From positions 1-64,000 of the forward strand of contig JACKQL020000101.1 in assembly GCA_018296165.2 (NCBI GenBank): a stretch of 64,000 bases of DNA. The letters run 5' to 3'. Positions 45,154 to 57,625 of this stretch are shown one piece after another. The DNA comes from Termitomyces sp. T153. Taxonomy: Eukaryota > Basidiomycota > Agaricomycetes > Agaricales > Lyophyllaceae. The notes below the pieces were generated by a model. The model saw nothing but the letters and a program-made list of their open reading frames with translations, was not told where the DNA came from and made no database searches. Within the stretch, counting starts at the first letter, position 1, and each line of letters opens with the position of its first letter. The position numbers and the translations under genes are program-made.

Positions 45154-45479
45154 TAACAGAATTTCCTTTTTGGAATTTCCTAATATAGTAATGGCAGAAT
45201 TGACCCCTGAAAAAAAATGTATCTCCATCAGTTTTGACATTATCAAAAATCTGTCTTGGGGTTTTGTCCCCCTCACTAAAAGGAGCATTTTGGGAAGACA
45301 GTTAAGAATAATATCATTTTTTCAAGGAGCAATACTATTTGCTACATTTTGGTGGTGACTAAGTGACCTGCACCATATAGTTGGCAACAAAGCCATCTTT
45401 GCATTCACAAATGAGATGGTAAGGATATTTCATCTATCCCCATATTACAAACAGTTGTATCAATGTGCTTTCTGAAGGA
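45154..45479. other. A/T-rich stretch after the transposase gene
   Basis: A plus frame is open at 45116-45358 without a recognised domain. No LTR terminus seen. Confidence 0.3.
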
Positions 45480-46640
45480 TGCCCCATAAATCTAAAGCAG
45501 CTACAGCTGATGACCCAGAGCATCTGTGAGCAACATGCTCACATTACCATGGGGGAGTGGATTCATGCCACTCTCCTACTACAGGAGTTCCATTGGATCT
45601 CCTTCTTTATGACACTAGACTGGGGGGATCACACCATGCTTTGAGTGATGGAGGCTGACCCCTGCTAAGTTGAAAACTCAGCTGTCAAGAGGGGACTGCC
45701 ACTGGATAGTGGTCCCCCTCCCATCTCATTTGTTGGCTATACTGGCTGCACAGACAATAACACCTGGGGAGTGGGACTTACTCTAGTCCCACTCAACCAG
45801 CACTTTGACATTGATGCATAATTCCAGTACATCCTGTGCCACAACCACCCAGAACCTGTACTCAGATTGTAGCCATTATGCCTCTCTGTGAGTAGACTGA
45901 CAATCAGTCTTTGGTTACATTCTGGATCTGGCACTAGCTCCAACTATGTCACATGCTTGAATGGCCTACATGTGGCTATTTTCTGTAGTAGTAGCTTAGC
46001 CCTGTCTCTATAGAGATGTGGTTGATGACTACTGCTGGGAGGTAGGGGAGTTCAACCTCCTTGCTCCTTATATGTTCACATTGCACAGGCTGAACATCCA
46101 GCCTGCTCACATCAACAACCTCAGCAAAGTGGAGGTTGTTTGTCACCTCCTCACCAACTGCATTCCACCAATGTGGGTGAACCATGCATATACCTATGGT
46201 ATATGCTTCTTGGATCACCACTGATTAGGGAGTGCATTGCATGCTGACCTGTTCACACAGATTGATGATGAATGCCATTGTTGACTTAAACACTTTGGCA
46301 AACCTCCTATCTTAGACAGTTATGCTGGGTAGTACAAACCCACCATGGATGACCAGGAGTGCTTCTGAGTGCTCCTACAACTCCATGAGAGCCATGGTCA
46401 ATGCCCTTTGCATGCTCCAGAATGGATGCACTATGAGGATTTCACCATCTTCATCCACCTCTTGCACTGACTAGCAGAAGTATCGAATGTCTTCTTTTTA
46501 GCTGCAGTGGATGAGCCCTCCACAGGCTCACCTCAACCAGCTGAGGCACTTGCTGAGGCTGGTCCCTCATCAAAGATTCTACCCAGTCCAACTGCACCCA
46601 CTATTGTGTCCTCCTAAGCTGCAACTGCTTTAGAGGCTGG
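45480..46640 (+). pseudogene. Decayed coding sequence, unrecognised
   Basis: Plus-strand pieces read like one protein broken by TGA/TAG at Arg- or Gln-like positions: KAATADDPEHL, WGVGLTLVPLNQHFDIDA, WEVGEFNLLAPYMFTLHRLNI, VNHAYTYGICFLDHH, HYEDFTIFIHLLH, and a Ser/Pro/Ala-rich end near 46520-46610. No catalytic motif or zinc finger is apparent. It may belong to another mobile element. Confidence 0.45.
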
Positions 46641-46854
46641 GAGGCAGTAACACTAGTGGTCAGTGGTAGCAACTGACTTAAAAGCACTAGTATCTGTGCC
46701 TTTCAGAACCCACTTAGCACATTCAGTGAAACACAACACTGTGTAAGGCAGTCAATACTCAGCTCAGTCAATGGAAACAGGACCTTGCTATGTATTCAAC
46801 ACAAGAGTGATATGATATATGACTAAAAAATAAAAGGAAGCAAGGAAGCAAGAA
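46641..46854. other. Stretch without recognisable gene
   Basis: A/T-rich sequence between the decayed gene and the SINE-like insertion, with short A-runs. Nothing identified. Confidence 0.35.
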
Positions 46855-46868
46855 TCCAGGTACTTGAT

Positions 46869-47871
46869 AATGAATCTATTTGTTTTACTTAAAGACCTAT
46901 TTTACACATGAACATAGTGTCCTAGGTCCTGCAGTTAAAGGGGGGTGGTAATTACAGACACATCCAATAGGTACTCTAGCCAGATGCCTTTTCAAGTGTG
47001 CTGGTTATGCCTCATAGCCACTTTTACTACGATTTGATACTTCAGAATTCATACTACTTCCCACCTATAAAACCCCTCTCCATCTGCTACTAATGTGCCA
47101 TCCCAATTTCTAAACTCAGCTACACTCAGCATAGCTTAGTTGGATTTGATTGGTGTAGGACTTTAATAGCCTGATTGGCAAGCTCATGCCTTCCTCTAGT
47201 CAACCCACAACTAAGAGTAGTCATGACTCCACCCTTCCCCATGCCCAGATGCTACTTTCGGAAGGTCAATTCCAAGATTTGGAACCTGCGACAGAATGAG
47301 TCAGCCAAGGGCAGTGCTTACTTTGTGACAGTATGCCACACCATATTAGGCTAGGCACCCAACCACTTATTTCAGCTTTTGCCATGACCTCAACAGCCAT
47401 GCTGACCCATCCAATGGACCACACATTATGTTGGTGGCCTGATCAACCTATATTGGCATCCTATCCTTGCACCTACTTGTACTATGACCTGCTTGGTCAG
47501 CAAGATTCCTTCCCAGCACTTGGTCCAGACCCTCTCCCAAATCTGTCACACCAAGGAATCCTCTCTTTTTCTGATTGGACACAAGCATGGTGGTCACCTA
47601 ACCTCATTGTGTCACATGCTGCTTGGTCTGTTCCAAATTGGCCTGACCCACAAAGCCTTCCTAGTCAACATGTGTGAGCGGTGGCTTCCTAGTGGCATTG
47701 AATAAGCCAGGTGTAGTGTCTAGATTGTTTTTCTGCCAAAGGCTGCAGTGCATACCATGTCCATTTCAGCTGAGAGTCAAACCCCTGACCTCCAGGTTAG
47801 CCACTTGCCACTTGGAATCATCACATGATCCCTAAGGACATGATGGTGCCAGCTGAGCCACCATGCCCCCT
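46869..47871 (-). mobile_element. tRNA-headed SINE-like retroposon, copy 2
   Basis: On the minus strand it begins next to the duplication with GGGGGCATGGTGGCTCAGCTGG (A-box-like) and has GGGGTTTGACTC (B-box-like) about 70 bp in. A 14-bp direct repeat TCCAGGTACTTGAT flanks it (46855-46868 and 47872-47885). It aligns by eye with copy 1 (3043-3892) from the head to near the tail, for example AGGAAGGCTTTGT and GAGTACCT segments in the same order. It is about 150 bp longer than copy 1 and lacks its long A tail. Confidence 0.82.
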
Positions 47872-47885
47872 TCCAGGTACTTGAT

Positions 47886-48042
47886 GTGGCAGATATAAAT
47901 GATGTAGTGCAAATGTTGATAAATAGTAGTCCCAAAAGAAAAGTAGTAATCCATCAGATTACAGAATGTAGCAAAATATAAAGTGAAGCACAAAGAATGG
48001 AAAGGCCTAATAATGACACTCAGCAAAGACAAGAGAAGCATT
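47886..48042. other. Short spacer
   Basis: A/T-rich, continuing the host sequence of the SINE-like copy up to the solo LTR. No feature seen. Confidence 0.35.
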
Positions 48043-48047
48043 AGAAC

Positions 48048-49163
48048 TGTCACAACCCATCCCCAGACTTCCAAACCTCTCCCCAAGCTACCCTGCTTCC
48101 CCAGAGCTTCCTCCAACACTTCCTTGGCCTGTTCCAACCTTTGTTCACTCACAGTGTCCACCCCAGCTAACTCTGACACTTCTCTAGCAAACCCCAACAG
48201 CCCTCTTAGCAAACTCCAATGCATTCTCTGCAGGCTCCAACACTTTCCCTTCCCCTCCTGAGCCCACAGAACACTCCAACACTGTTCCTGACCCTGGCAT
48301 ATATTACTGACCTGCCACCATAGCTTACCTGATTGAGTCTGGAACATCACACCAACTCCAGAGTGGCCCACATTCCCATCTGATCCCATCAGTATATCAC
48401 TGCAGGCTGCCAACCAATTGTAACCAACACCCATCAACTCTGTGCAGCTCCAATGAGCCCTACCATCAGACTTGCTATCTCTGGAGGAGTTCCTGTAGTT
48501 GGTATATGAGTTGTAGAGTAGCATCCCAAACTCTAGTCTTGATATTGCCTTAACTATGTGCTATTGATTGTTTCTTGTTATGTTTCCTCTTATCTCAGTC
48601 TCCCAGTCTGGTCTTCTCTCTATTTTCATCTATTATTTCATTATTGTCTTGTATCTCCACTTCAATCTATTTTTGTTCTTGTCTCAATCTCACTTCAACT
48701 CCATCTCATCTTGTTTATCTCCAATTCCTTTATTGTGCCTAAGTCCCCTTCAACTCTAATGCTGTTACAAACTCCACACTTACAATCACAACTCCCAAAC
48801 ATTCATAACCAACTCCAGACCTTGCTTTGTGCTCAGCTCCAAAACCCATCAGCATTCATTGATCCCCCATTGAACTCTGGCCCCACTCCCATCACTTGCA
48901 TAGCCTCCATTTGCCCTGCACCTTCAATACTTGCCTCCAGACTTGTACCTGAGTCCTCTCCAAGTCTGACCCTTCCTTGTACCTTGTCTTAGACTTCTCA
49001 AGACCACTCCAGACTTGCTCAGACCACTTTGTTTGGCTTACTCTTGCAAGTATCTGAAGTCCAGACCCCTCTAGAATGCTAGGTTATCAGTGCAGGACAT
49101 CACATCTGCCTAGTAAGGACTCACCCAGTTAAGCTAAGCTCCTGTAGTCAGTGAAACCTGACA
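48048..49163 (+). mobile_element. Solo LTR of the main gypsy family
   Basis: TGTCACAACCCA...GAAACCTGACA, 1116 bp. TATA-like TATATGA (48503) and AGTCTTGATATT (48535) are 32 bp apart. Flanks AGAAC (48043-48047) and AGAAT (49164-49168) fit a 5-bp duplication with one C-to-T change. No primer site or gag follows. Confidence 0.88.
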
Positions 49164-49187
49164 AGAATAATGGATAAAGGTACATAG

Positions 49188-50081
49188 TGTTAGAGCTCAA
49201 ACCCCTTATGTAGACCTTGTATAGGAATCTATACAGAGTTATTATCAGTATTGATACCTCAGTCTCATATAAGTGACTATATTGTAGACAGTACCTATAC
49301 AGAGTTATTATCAGTATTGATACTGTCAATATATAGTCAATTACTCATAGGTGTCAGGACCATAGTCCTGGAGGGGGACTTTTACAGGAGCCAAAACCAC
49401 CTTGGAGAGGTGATGCCAACAGCAAGTATGTAAATAGAGAAAGAAACTAAGAAACTAAGAGATGGGAGAGAGTAATAGATTGAGAGAAGATCAGATAACA
49501 ACAGAACACAAACAAGATATCAAGTAATGTCAAGGCTGGAGTGTTAGCTACAGAGTAGGAGAGCTTATATACAAGTAGGCTACTACTTAAAGGGGAAGCC
49601 AAGACATAGTCTCAGACAGGTCTAAGATAGAGAAAGGCCAAGAGCAGGAATGTTTAAGATAGGAAAGGTCTTAGACAGACACTGGGTGTGATCAGGGATA
49701 GTGAATATAATCAGAGTCAGTGGATGTGATCAAGGATGTGATCAGGGACATGAAAGTTATCTGGGACATGGAGGCCATCTGAAACATATATAGACTGAAT
49801 AGAGGTGGCTGAGAAGGAGATTTGGGAAAAATAATTGGGTCACAACAGTAGGTATAAAGTAATTTAAGTTGCTCACCCTCAGTCTTGTATAAGTGACTGA
49901 GAGTGTTGTATCTCATATAAGTAACTGGAGGTGTTGTATCTGCATGTCCAATTATACATGTTGTCTCATCCATTGTCTAAGTGTGAAGGGGCACAGTGCC
50001 TTGGCCCATTACAGTGTGAAGAGTGGTTCCTGGCTCAGCATCTTGAGTGTTTATCATGGTTACATTACTCCAACTCCAACA
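49188..50081 (-). mobile_element. Ty1/copia LTR, interrupted by another solo LTR
   Basis: TGTTAGAGCTC... to ...CTCCAACA on the plus strand, giving short inverted ends (TGTT(G/A)G). A purine tract GAGGAGGAG on the minus strand abuts it at 50082-50092, as for a 3' LTR. Without the insert at 49352-49847 it is about 390 bp. It contains a repeated TACAGAGTTATTATCAGTAT word (49212 and 49292). Confidence 0.65.
49352..49847 (-). mobile_element. Solo LTR of a shorter gypsy-like group
   Basis: TGTCAGGACCATAGTCC... to ...GGGTCACAACA, 496 bp, with termini related to the main family. Flanks ATAGG (49347-49351) and GTAGG (49848-49852) fit a 5-bp duplication with one transition. A TATA-like TTATATA lies at about 49565. 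It is nested in the copia LTR. Confidence 0.7.
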
Positions 50082-50094
50082 CTCCTCCTCACTG

Positions 50095-50474
50095 CAATAA
50101 CAAACACTCCTCCTCACATGGAATTGTGGTCTTACTGGAGGCTGAGACAAGGTCTGAGAGACATGAAGGTGGAGATAGCAAGGGCTTTGGTGAAGATGTC
50201 TGTAGTATTCTCTTGCAGAGAGACTCAGTGGACCATTATTTTGTTTGACTGTACTCCCTCACATAGGAAATAATATTTTATGTCCACATGTTTCACTCAT
50301 GTATGCAGAAGGGGGTTCTTGGAGAGAGCAATTGCAAAGTTGTTGTCACAGAATATCTTAGTGAGTCATAAAATTACATTGTGTCCAATGTTTTTGAGGA
50401 GGGCATGAAGCCATATGCACTCTTGTGCACACTCAAAGGCAGCCATGTATTTGGCCTTACAGGAGGTGGTGACT
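50095..50474 (-). pseudogene. Ty1/copia RNase H C-terminal fragment
   Basis: The minus strand from 50474 reads CKAKYMAAFECAQECIWL, then IFCDNNFAIALSKNPLLH, then VKHVDIKYYFL and ENTTDIFTKAL, the order typical of the end of copia Pol. Stops interrupt it. The upstream part of the copia element is missing, cut by element A at 50480. Confidence 0.8.
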
Positions 50475-50479
50475 GCTGT

Positions 50480-51563
50480 TGTCATGACCCACTCCCAGAA
50501 CCCCCTGACCTCTTTCCAAGCTGCCTCACTTCTCTGGAGTTCCCCCCCAACACCCTCTCAACTGCCCCAACCCTTGTTGATCCATAGTACCCACCCCAGC
50601 TAACTCTGACACTTCTTTGGCAAACTCCAATGGCCTCCTGGCTAACTCTGACATGTTCTCTGCAGGCTCCAGCACTTCCCTTTCCCTCTCCTGAGCTCCT
50701 GGAAACCTCCCCCACTGTTTCTGATGCTGGTGTATGTCACTGATTTGTCACCCCAACTTACCTGACCAGCCCCAGAACATTACAATGGCCCTGGGGCAGC
50801 CCATGTTCCCATCTGATCCCATCAGTATATCACCATGGCCTGCCCACTGATTATAACCAACACCCATTGATTATGCATGGCCCTGACAAGCCCCACCACC
50901 AGACCTGCTGTCCCTAGAGTTGTCCCAGTAGCTAGTATATAAGTCATAGAGTAGTATCCTTTACTTTAGTCTTGATATTAATGTTGCTTTACTTAGATAC
51001 TTGTGTCTTGTGTTTTCTTTCTGTTACATTTTCTGGCCTTCTTCTATTTCAGTCTCTTGTCTCAAATTTATCTCTTTCTCAGTTCTGTCTTATCTTGACT
51101 CTGTCTCACCTCATCTATTCCAATTTCCTTTATCATTCCTAAGTCTCTTTCAACTCTGATGTCATTACAAGCTCTGCACATATGTTACAATCCTCCAAAT
51201 ATTCATAAGCTAACTCTGGACCTCACTCTATGCTTAGTCCCAAGACCCATTGCTCTTAACTGATCCCCTATCAAACTCTGGCTCCACTCCCATCACTTGC
51301 AAAGCCTCTGCTTGCCTTGCCTCCTATACATTTGCTTACAAACTTGTACCTGACACACCTCTAAACTCAAACCCTACTGTACTTGGTCTTAGACTTCTTC
51401 AGACCACTCCAGACTTGCTTGGGCTGCTCTTCTTTCCTCATCCCAGCAAGTATCTGAAGTCTGGACCACTCCAGAGTGCTAGATTATAAGTGCAGAACAT
51501 TGCATCCACCTAGTAAGGACTTGCCCAGTTAAGCTGAGCCCCCATGATCAGTGTAACATGACA
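50480..51563 (+). repeat. 5' LTR of element A
   Basis: TGTCATGACCCA...GTAACATGACA, 1084 bp. TATA box from 50936, start motif AGTCTTGATATT at 50968-50979 (32 bp). Confidence 0.92.
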
Positions 51564-52985
51564 GGTGTCTCTAGACAGCCCACAGTATGGCACCCAAGAC
51601 AGCCTACAGGCCCTGGGGCATCCTAACCCCCTTTCCCCACTAACTCCCCATGTCCCCCACCCATTCCAATGTCCAACTCCCCCACTGACACTAACTATTT
51701 TGGACCCCCCACCTCCAGAGAACCCCCTCCCCCTCAATGGGCCCTGGAGCCTCCCCCAGGTAATGCAGGCCAACCCCCTGGTAGTGGACCTCCCAATAGC
51801 AGACCACCTGGAGGATGGGGCCTGGCTATAGACAATTTCCCCTCCCAGCATGGAAATGGAAACAACTATTACTACTACTACAATGCCAGACCCCTGCCCC
51901 AAGCTCAAAATACACAGAACAACACTTGCAATGCAGTGGCTCAGGAAGGAAAACTCAACATTCAGAAGCCCAGACCCTTCACTGGTCATGACCCCCAGAA
52001 GTGGCATATCTTCCTAACTCAGTGTTTAACTATGTTCCAAGCTAAGCCCATTTACCTTCCAACTTTGAGAGCTCACAAATAGCCTTTGCCGCATCATATT
52101 TGCAGGGTATCGCCTTCGACCATTACACAGCACTACTCAGGTTTGACCCCAACAACTCTGTACTCTCCAATGAGTAGCCTTCACCACATCATATTTGCAG
52201 GATATTGCCTTCAACCATTACACAGCACTACTCTGGTTTGACCCCAACAACTCTGTACTCTCCAATTGGCTTGCTTTCACCCAGGAATTCTCAGGTAAGT
52301 TTGGTGTCTTTGATACTGTAGTGGAGGTGGAGGAAAACCTCTTCAACCTCCAAATGTGCAATAATGAACTTTATCATATGATTCAAACAAGAAGCCTACA
52401 AGACCAGTTGAAACTACAATGCTCTCCAATTCACCCTCCATCATGCTCTGCCCCAGTGGATCAAGGATGTCCTATGCCTCACACCCAAGCAAACCACCTA
52501 TGACAGATACAAGGCACTTGTTACCCAGGTCGACCAACATTACTGGAAAGATCAGAGTGAAAACATGGCACCCCAGACCTTGTGAAACACCTCCAGCAAC
52601 ACCAACTAGCAGGTCAGAGCAACCAATAGCACTCAACCCTTGATCCCTGTCAACTCTGCCAACACCATGCCCTGCTTCCCTTCAGGACAAGGGCCTCCCA
52701 GTGCCAATCAACCCCCAGGACAGCACTCCTCTCCCCAACTCAACACCACCGACCTTCATGAGGCCCTGGAACCCCTGGACACCAACCCCAATGACCTTGA
52801 CAATGTTCCAGACTCCACCAATGACCAGGAAGCCCTATGCGCAAACAAGATCCAGGATGGGCTGTGGATTGATGTACCAAAGGAGACTCAGGAGAAATGA
52901 CAGAAGGATAGCACATGCATCCTATGTGGTGAGCAGGAACATTTTATCTGCAGTTGTCCTAAACAACAGGTGATGGGACATGCTG
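51564..52985 (+). pseudogene. gag of element A, 5'-deleted
   Basis: It begins abruptly in the Gly/Pro-rich middle of gag (SNSPTDTNYFGPP, followed by a Tyr run near 51870). The capsid-like core follows (LTQCLTMFQAKP, then DPNNSVLSNWLAFTQEF). A 95-bp tandem duplication lies at about 52081-52270. The zinc knuckle at 52916-52957 keeps its four ligands in spacing Cx2Cx4Hx4C (CILCGEQEHFICSC). Stops and frameshifts are numerous. Confidence 0.85.
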
Positions 52986-53049
52986 TGTGGACAATCAACA
53001 GAGAAGACTGCAATTACCAGTTTATGGAAAACAAGTCAGCAGTTTAGGT

Positions 53050-54160
53050 CTTGAAGACACACTAGACTGCAAACCAGACTCCAACATCTTCTCCACCTCA
53101 GCCACTCTTCTCTGCACAACAGTACTCACCCCAGACAACCTCCCAGCACACCTCCCCTTCCACTCCTCCACCACCCTCCTTCTCCAGATCACTCTCCCCT
53201 TCTCCAACCACCCCATCCCCACATTAGTCAACAGCAGCACCACAGATAACTTCATTGACGAATTACTGGCAGCACTCACTCTCCAACACCTCCAACGCTT
53301 CCCCACTCCAATCCTTCTCAAGCTCTTCAATGGTGACCCCACCCCTGCCAGAGACATCACACACTACCTAGAGACAACTGTGACATTTGCCAATGGATGA
53401 CAGCAAGAACTCCAGTTACTCATGACAAAACTACACCCCTCTGCCCCTGTCATCTTAGGCTTCCCCTGGCTATGCTCCACCAATCCCTGCATCAACTGGC
53501 CCACTCTCACCCTCCGCTTGGACTGGGACAACCCAACTGACTCCAGACTAGTGCCCTTTGATGTCTTGCCCCTCTTCAAGAACTCCAAGACTATGATCAA
53601 GCAATTCCGGACTCCTCCACAGCTCTACTTGAGGTCTGCACATTTGTTTATCATCAATGTCTGACTTGATGGCATGCCCAAGGTCCTCCCTGCCCTCATC
53701 AACAGTGGCGCCTCTGGCACCTTTGTCAGCAGTCAACTCGACCTCTGGTGCAATGACCTTGACAAGCCCCTCGAACTCCAACTCTTTGATAGAAGCTCCA
53801 CCATAATAGGGATCACTCAATACCATGACAATACTATCACCCTAGACAATGAGCTGCAGTTTCAGGCCCAATTTCTCATTACCCAACTCTCCCCATTGAC
53901 TCCGATTGTGCTAGGACTTTTATGGCTGCAAGATATCAACCCCAACATCAACTGGAAAAACTTCACCGTGCAATTTCCTGGCTCCAAAGCCAGTCTAGTG
54001 GCTGCCATCCCCCTCCACCTCCAGTCTATCTCAGACCCCAATGCCTCCAACTCTAGCACCAGCACCTCTGGAGCAACCCAAAGCCCCTCAACCTCTGACA
54101 GCAACCCAGAAGGTGAAGAAAACACAACCCCACCTTGGTCAAACCCAATCAAATCATGAT
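53050..54160 (+). pseudogene. Tandem retropepsin-like domains of element A
   Basis: First domain: TLVNSSTTDNFIDELL (53224-53270), catalytic motif degraded, followed by KLFNGDPTPARDITHY and, after a TGA, VILGFPWL and INWPTLTL. Second domain: ALINSGASGTFVSSQLDLW (53690-53750), then LQLFDRSS, ITQYH, IVLGLLWLQDINPNINW. The second domain has Asn at the catalytic position as in G, although the rest is well kept. Confidence 0.8.
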
Positions 54161-54269
54161 AGCTGCCCTCCAACCTACTCCAGAATTGATACAAGGGCCC
54201 ACAATACCCCGACCAGCAATGCTCAACCCCTCCAAACAACTCTGACTCAACTACTGCCACCCTATCACC

Positions 54270-55800
54270 TGCCTGTCAACTCCAAAAACCTTGACATTAA
54301 AATCATCAGTGCCATCCCCTTTGCACACATCTTACAAGCCAGCACCCCTGCTTTCCAGCTACAAATCATGCCAGCTCTACCTGAAGAGTGCCTCCATGCA
54401 GAAACCACTATGCTGGAGTACAAAATGGAGGAACAGATTCTATATGAAGTAGTTCCCCCAGATTATCATGAATTTGCTGACATGTTCTCTGAAGGAAGTG
54501 CTAAAGAACTTCCTCCACACTGTTCCTATAACTACAAGATTGACCTCAAAGAAGGTGCCTTGCCCCCGTTTGGCAAGATCTACAACATGTCCAAGGTCAA
54601 GCTCCAGGCCCTGAAGGAATACCTTGACAACATGCTTGGCAAGGGCTTCATACACTTGTTAATCTCCGCCACTAGTGCTCCAGTCTTGTTTACCAAGAAG
54701 AAGGACAGATCACTCTGACTCTGTGTAGATTATCAGGGACTCAATAAAGTCACCAAAAAGAACTGGTATTCCCTCTCCCTGATCAGAGACCTTGTTGACT
54801 GCCTCCACAGTGCTAAGATCTACATAAAGATAGACCTCCGCTCTGGCTACAACAACATCTGGATTGATCTGGGACATGAATGGAAGACTGCCTTTTGCAC
54901 TTGCTATAGCCTCTTTGAGTACCTCATAATGCCCTTCAGAATGACTAACTCCTCCACCACTTTCCAGTACTTCATGAACAACATTTTCCATAACATGAAT
55001 GACATTTTTGTTATTGTGTACCTGGACGACATACTGATCTACTTGAATTTGCCAGCAGAGCATCCAGAGCACATCTGCCACATCTTAGAACAACTCCAGG
55101 AGTACCACCTCCATGCCAAACCCAAAAAGTGCTCTTTCCACATAACAGAGGTTGAATACCTCAGGGTCATTGTCACTCCCAATAGCATGCACATGGACCC
55201 TGCCAAGGTTGAAGCCATACTCAATTGACCCCTGCCATGGAATGTCAAGGAGGTACAGTCATTTCTGGAGTTTGCTAACTTTTATTGCCATTTTATTGAC
55301 AACTACTCTGGAATCACCAAATCCCTCAACCAACTCACATGGAAGGACACCCCTTGGGATTGGGACAGCAAATGCCAAAGTGTATTCCTCCTCGTCAAGA
55401 AGGCCTTCACCTCCACCCCAATCCTCTGCCATTTCAACCCCTCCCTGCCAATTGTGCTTGAATGCAATGCTTCCGACTATGCCATCACTGGAATACTCTC
55501 CCAGTTGGACTCCAGAGGAAAGGAACTCCACTCCGTTGCCTTCTACACCCATTCAATGATCCCTGTGGAGCTCAACTACAACATCTATAACAAAGAACTC
55601 TTCACAATTATCAAAGCCTTTTGTCAATGGCAGGCCTACCTTGAGGGATTCCTGCACCACATTCAAGTCTACTCTGATCACAACAACCTACAATACTTCA
55701 TGACCACAAAGCAACTCAGCTGCTGCCAAGCCCAATGGTCCAAAACCCTCTCAGAGTACAACTTTACCATCCACTACTGCCTGGAATGACTCAGCACAAA
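54270..55800 (+). pseudogene. Reverse transcriptase and RNase H of element A
   Basis: Pre-RT segment ILYEVVPPDYHEFADMF (54437-54490), then PVLFTKKKDRSL and a TGA at 54718. RT continues with [13 protein letters not shown] and the catalytic [12 protein letters not shown] (near 55012-55050); thumb and RNase H follow ([53 protein letters not shown], ending near 55790). In RNase H the first Asp (ECDAS in G) is Asn here. Confidence 0.9.
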
Positions 55801-55828
55801 GCCTGACGCCCTCACTCAGAGGTCTGAC

Positions 55829-57350
55829 ATGTATCTGAAAAGGTCATTTGAAGCTGAGTGGAATGCATTCAACCATCAAGTGGTAATCCCCCCCAAACAT
55901 CTGCATGTCGTGCTAATCTTAAACAAAGAAGGAATCCTCCATCAAATCAGAAACTCACCTCCAGACTCCTTCTTCACCCAGCATAATCCCTGCAACAACT
56001 CTGTGGACGAGTCGAATGCCAAAAACCCCTTCACACTGTCTCCAGACTACTGCCTCCTGCTCTGGAGTGGATGAATCTATGCTCCAGACCACAAATCTCT
56101 TCACCTTGATATACTCTAGCAACACCATGACCACAAACTCTACAGACACCCAGGAATTTATAAAACCCTTCAGCTCATCTCCTGAACTTACTTTTGGCCA
56201 GGAATGAAGAAGGACGTCACATGATATGTAAGGGCCTGTGAACTGTGTCTCCAAGCCAAGATACCCTGCCACTGCCCCCATGGATTATTGAAGCCCCTCC
56301 CCATTGGCCAGCACCTCTGGTCCTCAATATCAATGGATCATATCGTCAAACTCCCCAACTCCAAAGGTTTTGATGCAATCCTTGTCATTGTCTGCCACCT
56401 CACTAAACAAGCCCTCTTCATCCCCTGCCACACCACCAACCATGCTCCGGAGTTCACCAAACTATTCCTCAAACACATATTTTCCAAGCATAGACTTCTG
56501 GACAATATCATCTCCAACCATGGACCTCTTTTTGTATCCCATTTCTGGCAATTGCTATGCAAGGTGCTTGAAATAAAAACCAATCTCTCCACCACCTATC
56601 ATCTGGAGACTGATGGACAAACAGAATGAGTAAACCAGACATTGGAACAGTATCTCCACCTCTACATTAACTATTTACAGAATGACTGGTGTGCAGAACT
56701 CCCCCTTGCCAAGTTTACCTACAACAACATGCCACACTCCACCACCAGAGTTTCTCCTTTTTACACCAATAAGGGCTACCACCCCTGACTCACATTATCC
56801 CTCAAGGATATACCTTTCCATGTTGCCCACGAAGTTGCTGGGGACCTCCAATCTCTTCACCAGTTCCTCCAGGATGAGATCAATACTGCCAATCAAGCCT
56901 ACTCCAAGCATGCCAATGCCCAACACAAACCAACCCCCAACTGGCCCCCTGGCACCTTGGTCTGGCTCAATTAACAAAATCTCAAGACCTGGAGGCTCTC
57001 CATCAAGCTTGATCACAAACGTTTCAGCCTCTTCAAAATCCTCCAAAAGGTCTCCACACATGCCTATAAGCTTGGCCTACCCCCAGGCCTGAAGGGTCTT
57101 CACCTTGTGTTTCATGTGCAACTCCTCAAAAAACATGCTCTGAACCCCTTTTCCAGGCAATGTCCCAGTCAACCACCCCCCATTGAAGTCAAGGACAAAT
57201 ATCACTATGAGGTTGACCAAATCCTCAACTCCTGCATGATCTGTGGCCAACTCCAATACTTGGTCTGCTAGAAGGGCTACAGGCCTGAGGACAACACTTG
57301 GGAACCCCAAAAAAACCTTGATGGAGCCCCTGACAAACTCTAGGACTTCC
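55829..57350 (+). pseudogene. Integrase and chromodomain of element A
   Basis: H2C2 region damaged; core visible with first Asp in SMDHIVKLPNSKGFD (56335), second position changed to Asn (IISNHGPLFVSHFW, SD in G), and Glu in TDGQTE followed by TGA. Linker residues [11 protein letters not shown] near 57110 and a chromodomain-like YLVC.KGY.PEDNTWEP (57255-57310), with stops at Trp and Arg positions. Inactive. Confidence 0.88.
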
Positions 57351-57410
57351 ATTGATGGCACCCCACCAAGCCCCAGAACTCCCAGAGCTAGCAAACACAG
57401 ATGGCAATAG

Positions 57411-57492
57411 TGGGCATAACTCCTGCCTCTGGATCTATCAAGGATTCAACTCTCATGAGTACCCCCTATGTGTTTTACTTACTACTCCCTCA
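57411..57492 (+). repeat. Shared block downstream of pol in element A
   Basis: Decayed copy of the block described at 27110-27230 (AACTCCTGCCTCTGG, GATTCAACTC, TTACTTACTACTCCCTCA). Confidence 0.55.
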
Positions 57493-57625
57493 CTTAAAAC
57501 TGAAATAAGTTCAATCACTCAGATCAGATATCAGAAGGAAATTATATGGACATACTATATTAATTAAATATCATGGTACAAGTATGAACTCATGTGGAGA
57601 ACAAGAAGACAAGTCTAAGAAAGCC

